6,048 bases of DNA from positions 1-6,048 of the forward strand of contig SFCN01000082.1 in assembly GCA_004558595.1 (NCBI GenBank). The letters run 5' to 3'. Below the pieces are notes generated by a model, which was given only the letters and a program-made list of their open reading frames with translations, had not been told where the DNA came from and did no database searches. Position 1 is the stretch's first letter; each line of letters opens with the position of its first letter. Position numbers and translations under genes: made by a program. The stretch comes from Phascolarctobacterium sp. GTDB taxonomy: Bacteria > Bacillota > Negativicutes > Acidaminococcales > Acidaminococcaceae. Of the stretch, positions 1-3,791 are shown one piece after another.

Positions 1-122
1 CTATGCCGACAGAACTATTATACATCCTCGCTTTAGCAAAACACCGACTTCACGGTTTCCTGTCCAAGTAAGCTATGCTATTTTATTCACTAAAGCACAA
101 TTTATGAAATTTATGCAGTTTT

Positions 123-296
123 CTATTTGGATGGGCAAACCTTGCCACCCTGTCTGGACTTAGCCACGGCCTTGCGGCGATTACGCACAACCTCCTCTAG
201 CACGCTTAATAAGAATAACTTGTCCACAGTTATCTTTGTCTGCTCCTGCATTCTGTACATCTCCATGGCGTCCTTAATATCCCTATATTTTAGCAT
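123..296 (-). CDS. Small basic protein of unknown function, 57 aa (second gene of small-protein operon)
   Basis: The frame runs from ATG at 296 to TAG at 125-123 and encodes 57 residues beginning MLKYRDIKDAMEMYRMQEQ. A Shine-Dalgarno GGGAG (310-306) sits 9 nt before the ATG. The N-terminal two thirds looks helical and amphipathic (charged residues, then VDKLFLLSVLEEVVRN at about 24-39). The C-terminal third is very basic (RNRRKAVAKSRQGGK) and ends in a lone Cys (VCPSK). There is no signal peptide or membrane span. The gene follows the 36-residue gene by 52 nt with no terminator between, so it is probably co-transcribed from the promoter at 629-601. The block is richer in GC than the AT-rich DNA around it, as expected for coding sequence. 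I do not recognise a family. The basic tail could bind nucleic acid or a membrane surface, but that is only a guess. Confidence 0.6.
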   Translation of the reverse strand: MLKYRDIKDAMEMYRMQEQTKITVDKLFLLSVLEEVVRNRRKAVAKSRQGGKVCPSK

Positions 297-305
297 TTTT
301 TAGAG

Positions 306-310
306 CTCCC
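306..310 (-). promoter_or_regulatory. Ribosome binding site of the 57-aa gene
   Basis: GGGAG on the minus strand lies 9 nt upstream of the ATG at 296. It is one of the two reasons, with the clean reading frame, for calling this short gene. Confidence 0.55.
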
Positions 311-348
311 TTTGTAAAAACCATTCTAATACTAATGCCATAAACCAC

Positions 349-459
349 TTAAAGCTTTAGCATGCGCAAAAAGACAATCCCAAGGCCAAAGCCTATGACA
401 AAGGGCAAGATTTTATAAAGCCTACCATGATGCCGATTTTTTTGCTTGAGAACCCACAT
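349..459 (-). CDS. Small single-span membrane protein of unknown function, 36 aa
   Basis: The frame runs from ATG at 459 to TAA at 351-349. The protein has a basic N terminus (MWVLKQKNRHHGRLYK), one hydrophobic stretch at about residues 17-31 (ILPFVIGFGLGIVFL, with a GxGxG run) and a short basic end (RMLKL). This is the layout of a single-pass inner-membrane miniprotein whose N terminus probably stays in the cytosol by the positive-inside rule. GAGG (470-467) stands 7 nt before the ATG, and an in-frame TGA lies four codons upstream, so this is the only sensible start. It is the first gene after the promoter at 629-601 and is followed 52 nt later by the 57-residue gene. The family is not recognised. 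A small regulatory membrane subunit or a type I-like toxin are possible alternatives, and nothing here decides between them. Confidence 0.6.
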   Translation of the reverse strand: MWVLKQKNRHHGRLYKILPFVIGFGLGIVFLRMLKL

Positions 460-466
460 AGCTACA

Positions 467-470
467 CCTC
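467..470 (-). promoter_or_regulatory. Ribosome binding site of the 36-aa membrane protein gene
   Basis: GAGG, within the context TTGAGGTG, lies 7 nt before the ATG at 459. This is ideal spacing and supports translation of the short frame. An 11-bp inverted repeat (TTAAC-T-GTTAA, 474-484) sits immediately upstream and could form a small hairpin or an operator-like site next to the ribosome site. Confidence 0.55.
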
Positions 471-600
471 AACTTAACAGTTAACCTCTTATTGTCATAT
501 CCTATATCCCATAAAATGCAGCATGTGAGAGAATACCGCAATTCAAGCCTAATATTATTCTGGGTATAGACTTAAATAGTATTATATTTCAATTGTGGAT

Positions 601-629
601 ATTGTAGCATAACCCCCGATTTTTGTCAA
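601..629 (-). promoter_or_regulatory. Sigma-A/70 type promoter of the small-protein operon
   Basis: A perfect -35 TTGACA (629-624), a 17-nt spacer and TACAAT (606-601), five of six to consensus, are read on the minus strand. Transcription should start near 594, giving a leader of about 135 nt before the 36-residue gene. It lies after the tsf terminator, so the small genes form a separate unit and are not the tail of the rpsB-tsf message. Confidence 0.8.
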
Positions 630-674
630 GTAATAAATATGCATAATTGAGAGAAATTCCTAATATAAATTCAT

Positions 675-707
675 AAAAAAAGACCTGCACCCTTTCGGAT
701 GCAGGTC
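675..707 (-). terminator. Intrinsic terminator of rpsB-tsf
   Basis: On the minus strand GACCTGCA (707-700) pairs perfectly with TGCAGGTC (689-682) around a 10-nt loop that can close further by CC/GG. Seven T residues (681-675) follow at once. It begins 22 nt after the tsf stop codon and cleanly closes the rpsB-tsf unit. Confidence 0.93.
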
Positions 708-729
708 GATTTTGTGAGGTATCCAGCTA

Positions 730-1611
730 TTAGCCTTTGATTTGGGACATAACTTCTGCAGCGAAGTCTTCTTGCTTCTTCTCAATGCCTTCGCCCAATT
801 GGAAGCGAGCAAATGCCAGCACTTCAGCGTTGTTAGCCTTCAGCAGCTTAGCAATGGTTTGATCCGGGTCCTTAACGAACTCTTGGTCAACCAAGCATAC
901 TTCCTTGTAATATTTGTTGATGCGGCCCAGAACCATCTTCTCGATGATCTTTTCGGGTTTACCCTCGTTGCGAGCTTGCTCGGAGAGAACTTCCTTCTCA
1001 TGCTCCAGCTCAGCAGCAGGAACTTGAGAACGCTCCAGGTAGGAGGGGTTAGCAGCAGCAACTTGCATAGCAATGTCCTTGCCCAGCTCAGCGGTGCCGC
1101 CCTTCATTTCTACCAGAACGCCAATCTTGCCGCCGCCATGGATGTAAGCAGCAACCAGGCCTTCCGGAGCTTCATACAGAGCAAAACGACGAACGGAAAT
1201 CTTTTCGCCGATCTTAGCAACGCTAGCGGTTACCAAAGCATCAACGGTTTGACCGTCCAGCTCGGAAGCCAGCAGAGCTTCTACGTCAGCAGGTTTGGTA
1301 GCAACGATATGGTTAGCAACCTTAGCAACCAATTCCTTGAAACCATCAGTCTTAGCAACGAAGTCAGTTTCGCAGTTGATTTCAACGATGCAGCCAACTT
1401 TGCCGTCTTCGCTCAAAGCGTAGCCAACAACGCCTTCAGCAGCAATACGGCCAGCCTTCTTAGCAGCAGCAGCCAAGCCTTTTTCACGCAGGAAGTCAAT
1501 AGCCTTGTCCATATCGCCTTCTACAGCGGTCAAAGCTTTTTTGCAGTCCATCATGCCGGCGCCAGTGCGCTCGCGCAGTTCTTTAACTAATGCAGCAGTA
1601 ATTTGAGCCAT
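730..1611 (-). CDS. tsf: Translation elongation factor Ts (EF-Ts)
   Basis: EF-Ts is the cytosolic guanine-nucleotide exchange factor that releases GDP from EF-Tu so it can reload with GTP and aminoacyl-tRNA. The 293-residue protein is of normal length for the family (E. coli 283). It shows the N-terminal UBA-like EF-Tu-binding domain with the first family signature (LRERTGAGMMDCKKAL, 12-27). The TDFV motif follows (82-85), whose Asp-Phe pair inserts into EF-Tu, and then the second signature around HGGGKIGVLVEM (158-169). The helical core and C-terminal region (about 180-290) are complete. The ATG at 1611 follows AGGAGG with an 8-nt spacer. The gene lies 29 nt after rpsB with no promoter or terminator between, the conserved rpsB-tsf operon, and ends at a strong terminator. 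The pyrH and frr genes that often follow are absent here. Confidence 0.98.
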   Translation of the reverse strand: MAQITAALVKELRERTGAGMMDCKKALTAVEGDMDKAIDFLREKGLAAAAKKAGRIAAEGVVGYALSEDGKVGCIVEINCETDFVAKTDGFKELVAKVANHIVATKPADVEALLASELDGQTVDALVTASVAKIGEKISVRRFALYEAPEGLVAAYIHGGGKIGVLVEMKGGTAELGKDIAMQVAAANPSYLERSQVPAAELEHEKEVLSEQARNEGKPEKIIEKMVLGRINKYYKEVCLVDQEFVKDPDQTIAKLLKANNAEVLAFARFQLGEGIEKKQEDFAAEVMSQIKG

Positions 1612-1619
1612 GAGTAATT

Positions 1620-1625
1620 CCTCCT
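1620..1625 (-). promoter_or_regulatory. Ribosome binding site of tsf
   Basis: AGGAGG within GAGGAGG, 8 nt before the tsf ATG, is a full-strength Shine-Dalgarno in the 29-nt rpsB-tsf gap. It suits the higher demand for EF-Ts than for S2. Confidence 0.85.
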
Positions 1626-1640
1626 CAAATAAAGTATAAA

Positions 1641-2378
1641 TTATTCAGCGTCTTCAGCAGCAGCTTCTTCGGTAGCAGGAGCTTCTTCAGTTTGCATGCC
1701 TTGGCGGCCTTCCAAAACTGCGTCAGCCATTTTGCCGGTCAGCAGTTTTACGGCGCGGATAGCGTCGTCGTTAGCGGGGATTACATGGTCGATTTCGTCG
1801 GGATCGCAGTTGGTGTCAACGGTTGCAACAATGGGAATGTTCAGCTTGTGAGCTTCCAGAACAGCGATGTGCTCTTTGCGGGGGTCAACGATGAACATAG
1901 CGCCCGGCAGTTTTTTCATATCTTTAATGCCGCCCAGATATTTGGTCAGCTTTTCCATCTCGTGCTTCAGGCCGATAACTTCCTTCTTAGGCAGAACGTC
2001 GAAGGTACCGTCAGCTTCCATAGCTTCCAGCTTACGCAGGCGAGCGATACGGGTTTGGATGGTCTTGAAGTTGGTCAGCATGCCGCCCAGCCAACGCTCG
2101 TTAACATAGAACATGTTGCAGCGAGTAGCTTCTTCCTTCATAGCTTCTTGAGCTTGCTTTTTGGTACCAACGAACAGAATGCTTTCGCCTGCAGCAGCAA
2201 CTTCACGGATGAAGTTGTAAGCTTCGTCAACTTTCTTCACGGTCTTTTGCAGGTCAATGATGTAGATACCATTGCGCTCGGTGAAGATGTAAGGAGCCAT
2301 CTTGGGGTTCCAACGACGGGTTTGGTGACCAAAGTGTACACCAGCTTCGAGTAATTGTTTCATAGAGATAATAGCCAT
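1641..2378 (-). CDS. rpsB: 30S ribosomal protein S2
   Basis: S2 is an essential late-assembling protein of the small ribosomal subunit, near the mRNA exit side, where it helps recruit S1. The 245-residue product is of typical length. It carries the N-terminal hallmark HFGHQTRRWNPKM (15-27), then YIFTERNGIYIIDLQKT (30-46) and the NERWLGGMLTNF block (93-104). The second family signature (about 158-193: PGAMFIVDPRKEHIAV, then VATVDTNCDPD) follows. The acidic Glu/Ala-rich C-terminal tail (231-245) is common in the family. The ATG at 2378 follows AGGAGG with an 8-nt spacer. The gene is transcribed from the promoter at 2518-2490 through a folded leader (2482-2404). tsf follows in the same operon. 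Autoregulation by free S2 binding its own leader is known in gammaproteobacteria; here it is only inferred from the leader structure. Confidence 0.98.
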   Translation of the reverse strand: MAIISMKQLLEAGVHFGHQTRRWNPKMAPYIFTERNGIYIIDLQKTVKKVDEAYNFIREVAAAGESILFVGTKKQAQEAMKEEATRCNMFYVNERWLGGMLTNFKTIQTRIARLRKLEAMEADGTFDVLPKKEVIGLKHEMEKLTKYLGGIKDMKKLPGAMFIVDPRKEHIAVLEAHKLNIPIVATVDTNCDPDEIDHVIPANDDAIRAVKLLTGKMADAVLEGRQGMQTEEAPATEEAAAEDAE

Positions 2379-2386
2379 TTTTGTTT

Positions 2387-2392
2387 CCTCCT
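2387..2392 (-). promoter_or_regulatory. Ribosome binding site of rpsB
   Basis: AGGAGG stands 8 nt before the rpsB ATG. A second SD-like GGAGG begins about 10 nt further upstream, partly inside the last arm of the leader hairpin. The leader fold could therefore hide or expose a standby ribosome site. Confidence 0.8.
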
Positions 2393-2403
2393 GTTTTTTC
2401 CTC

Positions 2404-2482
2404 CGCAGGGATGCATTTTCATCAATAACTGCGCGGCTGACGCAGACAGACGATGAATTATCCTGCGTGTGTATTTTTACAC
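2404..2482 (-). promoter_or_regulatory. Structured rpsB 5' leader RNA (candidate S2 autoregulatory leader)
   Basis: Read on the minus strand, a 5-bp hairpin GTGTA/TACAC (2482-2469, loop AAAA) stands at the predicted transcript start. One base later comes a coaxial three-part hairpin. CGCAGG (2467-2462) pairs with CCTGCG (2409-2404). TTCATC (2457-2452) pairs with GATGAA (2423-2418). CTGCG (2445-2441) pairs with CGCAG (2433-2429), with a T-G wobble closing a CAGCC loop. Two asymmetric internal loops (4/8 and 6/5 nt) separate the helices, a shape typical of protein-binding leaders. The last arm runs directly into GGAGG, upstream of the rpsB ribosome site. The base pairing is read from the sequence; the S2-binding role is inference from known r-protein leaders. 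Confidence 0.6.
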
Positions 2483-2489
2483 TCGAACT

Positions 2490-2518
2490 ATTTTATCATA
2501 AAAAATCCCACAACACAA
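2490..2518 (-). promoter_or_regulatory. Promoter of rpsB-tsf, overlapping the upstream terminator
   Basis: -35 TTGTGT (2518-2513), a 17-nt spacer and -10 TAAAAT (2495-2490) are preceded by an extended -10 TG (TGA-TAAAAT). Predicted start is A near 2483, exactly at the 5' hairpin of the leader. The -35 falls in the loop, and the spacer covers the 3' arm and U-tract, of the antiporter terminator. Confidence 0.65.
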
Positions 2519-2538
2519 GGGGCTGTGGGATTTTTTTT
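2500..2538 (-). terminator. Intrinsic terminator after the cation antiporter gene (near-bidirectional)
   Basis: On the minus strand ATCCCACA (2531-2524) pairs with TGTGGGAT (2512-2505) around an 11-nt loop, followed by five or six T (2505-2500). An A-run before the stem (2538-2531) gives a T8 tract on the other strand, so it could also stop transcription from the left. It lies 78 nt past the antiporter stop and separates that gene from rpsB. Confidence 0.85.
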
Positions 2539-2593
2539 ACACTAAACTGTATATTTTTTTACATGTTTTTCGCCAAAAGCTTGGTCATTCCCC

Positions 2594-2617
2594 AAGCGCT
2601 TGCGACAGCGCTTTTTT
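2594..2617 (+). terminator. Hairpin with T-tract on the plus strand, just past the antiporter stop
   Basis: AAGCGCT (2594-2600) pairs with AGCGCTT (2607-2613) over a 6-nt loop, followed by T residues to 2617 on the plus strand. In the sense direction of the antiporter (minus) no U-tract follows, so it is oriented to stop antisense transcription or to cap the mRNA 3' end. Its minus-strand 5' arm begins 3 nt after the TAA stop codon. No plus-strand gene needs it. Confidence 0.35.
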
Positions 2618-3545
2618 AAATAATATACCACAGATAGACCCCGTAGCACACCAGCATCAGCGCGCCGGCCCAGCGGGCCAGGCGCTCCTTAGGCAATACG
2701 CACAACCACAGCAAGACCGCCGCAGCAATAGCTACATAGGAGTCGAAGGTAAAAGCCTTAGCAAAGGGAATATCCACAATGAGCGCGGACAAGGCCACAA
2801 CGAACAAAATATTAAAAATATTGCTACCTACGATATTACCAATAGCTATATCAGCATTGCCCTTACGGGCCGCAGTTACAGAGGTAAAGAGCTCCGGAAG
2901 GCTGGTGCCCAAGGCCACAATAGTCAGGCCAATAATGCGCTCGCTAAGCCCCATGAACACTGCAATAGCTGTAGCAGCGTTAACAGTAACATTACTGCCA
3001 GCGATGATCACCGCAAGGCCACCTAATGTCCACAAAATGCACTTACCAAGGCTCATTTCTTCTTGATCTTCCACCTCTTCGGGTGGAGTGCTCTGCACTG
3101 CCATCCTATATAAATAGGCTAGATAAATAACAAAGCCCACGCACAGCACTATACCGTCCCCAAAGCTAATCACGCCGTCCCTACCCTGCCAAAAAAGCAG
3201 CGCCGTAATAGCAATAACATAGGGAATCTCAATACGCGCCGTGGAACGTGCCAAAAGCAAGGGCGTAATCACCGATGCACAGCCCAAAATCACTAGGATA
3301 TTCATAATATTGCTGCCCACCACATTGCCAATGGTAATGTCAGCACTGCCCTTTAAGGAAGCAGCAATACTCACAGCTGCCTCAGGCGCACTGGTGCCCA
3401 TGGCCACAATCGTTAAGCCAATGACCAGCTGAGGTATACCAAATTTGGCTGCAATACCGGCTGCACCCTCCACAAACCAATCGGCCCCCTTGCCCAAAAG
3501 CACAAAGCCCAAAGCCAACAAAGCAAATTGTAATACTAATTCCAC
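2616..3545 (-). CDS. CaCA-family cation/proton or cation/Na+ antiporter (YrbG-like), probable Mn2+/Ca2+ exporter
   Basis: This is an inner-membrane transporter of the Ca2+:cation antiporter superfamily, 309 residues, with the usual length and about ten membrane segments. Two inverted alpha repeats are intact. Alpha-1 (about 43-88) contains GTSAPE with Glu55 and GNVVGSNIMNIL. Alpha-2 (about 206-249) contains GTSLPE with Glu218 and GNIVGSNIFNIL. The two Glu residues are the ion-binding acids of the family. A cytosolic acidic loop (PPEEVEDQEE, about 154-163) joins the halves. The start is GTG at 3545, chosen because AGGAG precedes it by 7 nt; no in-frame ATG fits. Family members carry Ca2+, Na+ or Mn2+. 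The yybP-ykoY riboswitch in its leader argues that Mn2+ is the signal and so perhaps a substrate, exported when in excess. It has its own promoter and terminator and forms a single-gene unit. Confidence 0.92.
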   Translation of the reverse strand: MELVLQFALLALGFVLLGKGADWFVEGAAGIAAKFGIPQLVIGLTIVAMGTSAPEAAVSIAASLKGSADITIGNVVGSNIMNILVILGCASVITPLLLARSTARIEIPYVIAITALLFWQGRDGVISFGDGIVLCVGFVIYLAYLYRMAVQSTPPEEVEDQEEMSLGKCILWTLGGLAVIIAGSNVTVNAATAIAVFMGLSERIIGLTIVALGTSLPELFTSVTAARKGNADIAIGNIVGSNIFNILFVVALSALIVDIPFAKAFTFDSYVAIAAAVLLWLCVLPKERLARWAGALMLVCYGVYLWYII

Positions 3546-3572
3546 AATCTTTCTCCTTCCTGCAGCATTCCC

Positions 3573-3621
3573 AAAACAAAAAGCGAGACCTGCTGCAATA
3601 AAATCACAACAAAGTCTCGCT
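3573..3621 (-). terminator. Leader terminator: expression platform of the riboswitch
   Basis: On the minus strand AGCGAGAC (3621-3614) pairs perfectly with GTCTCGCT (3589-3582) across a 24-nt loop, followed by TTTTGTTTT (3581-3573 region). It lies between the aptamer and the antiporter's ribosome site, so it can only act as a premature terminator (attenuator). Its 5' arm starts 5 nt after the aptamer's closing region. In known yybP-ykoY switches of this layout, Mn2+ binding favours read-through. Confidence 0.8.
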
Positions 3622-3631
3622 ATTTACTCAC

Positions 3632-3711
3632 ACAACCGGATTACTAGAAGCAATCGTCTTGACGACAGTGTAAACACGGCTAAGCCATGCTAGCTACTCC
3701 CTTTATTTTAT
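3632..3711 (-). promoter_or_regulatory. yybP-ykoY manganese riboswitch aptamer
   Basis: The minus-strand RNA shows the hallmark order of this class. It starts with the conserved loop GGGAGTAGC (3701-3693), followed by a hairpin CATGGC-TTA-GCCGTG (3689-3675). Then come the second conserved loop GTCGTCA (3666-3660), the linker AGAC, a hairpin GATTGC-TTCTA-GTAATC (3655-3639) and CGG (3638-3636). The order and spacing match the known Lactococcus-type aptamer, in which the two conserved loops dock and bind Mn2+ (with Mg2+). The consensus run of four G is three G here. The closing P1 helix is weak: AATAA against TTGTG-type sequence gives a few pairs interrupted by A-G mismatches. Transcription is predicted to start at about 3711, right at the 5' strand of P1. 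It precedes a terminator and a CaCA antiporter gene, a usual target of this class. Confidence 0.88.
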
Positions 3712-3717
3712 GCTTTG

Positions 3718-3746
3718 AGTTTACTAAAAACACCTCTATTTGTCAA
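3718..3746 (-). promoter_or_regulatory. Promoter of the riboswitch-antiporter unit
   Basis: A perfect -35 TTGACA (3746-3741), a 17-nt spacer and TAAACT (3723-3718; four of six to consensus) predict a start at about A3711. This places the aptamer at the very 5' end of the message. It lies 46 nt after the stop of the upstream c-di-GMP gene. No convincing terminator separates the two, so some read-through from upstream is possible. Confidence 0.7.
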
Positions 3747-3791
3747 GAGTGAATTATAAAACCACGGCAATAACACTAAACAGAACTTAGC

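Noticed and set aside
17..22. TATAAT as a complete promoter on the minus strand
   Set aside because: No -35 hexamer fits at 16-18 nt and no TGn extension is present. It is reported only as part of the left-edge observation.
2..162. Plus-strand frame open from the left edge for 53 codons, possibly the 3' end of a gene outside
   Set aside because: Its composition is not protein-like, it shows no motif, and it would overlap the last 40 nt of the better supported 57-residue gene. A frame of this length is not rare by chance.
349..459. Type I toxin reading of the 36-aa hydrophobic peptide
   Set aside because: No antisense RNA promoter of convincing quality was found on the plus strand, and a second gene follows in the same transcript, which is not usual for such modules. 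It is left as unknown.
742..1590. Long plus-strand open frame of 282 codons opposite tsf
   Set aside because: It is the mirror of the highly biased tsf codons. Its Ser/Asn/Gln/Phe-rich product resembles no protein, and no ribosome site or promoter precedes it, whereas tsf on the other strand is certain.
1692..2354. Plus-strand open frame of 220 codons opposite rpsB
   Set aside because: Same effect: it lies wholly inside rpsB on the opposite strand and has an implausible composition and no start signals.
3747..3791. Terminator for the EAL gene
   Set aside because: Only a six-pair stem with two G-U pairs, a loop of about 34 nt and four T could be drawn, which is too weak to annotate.
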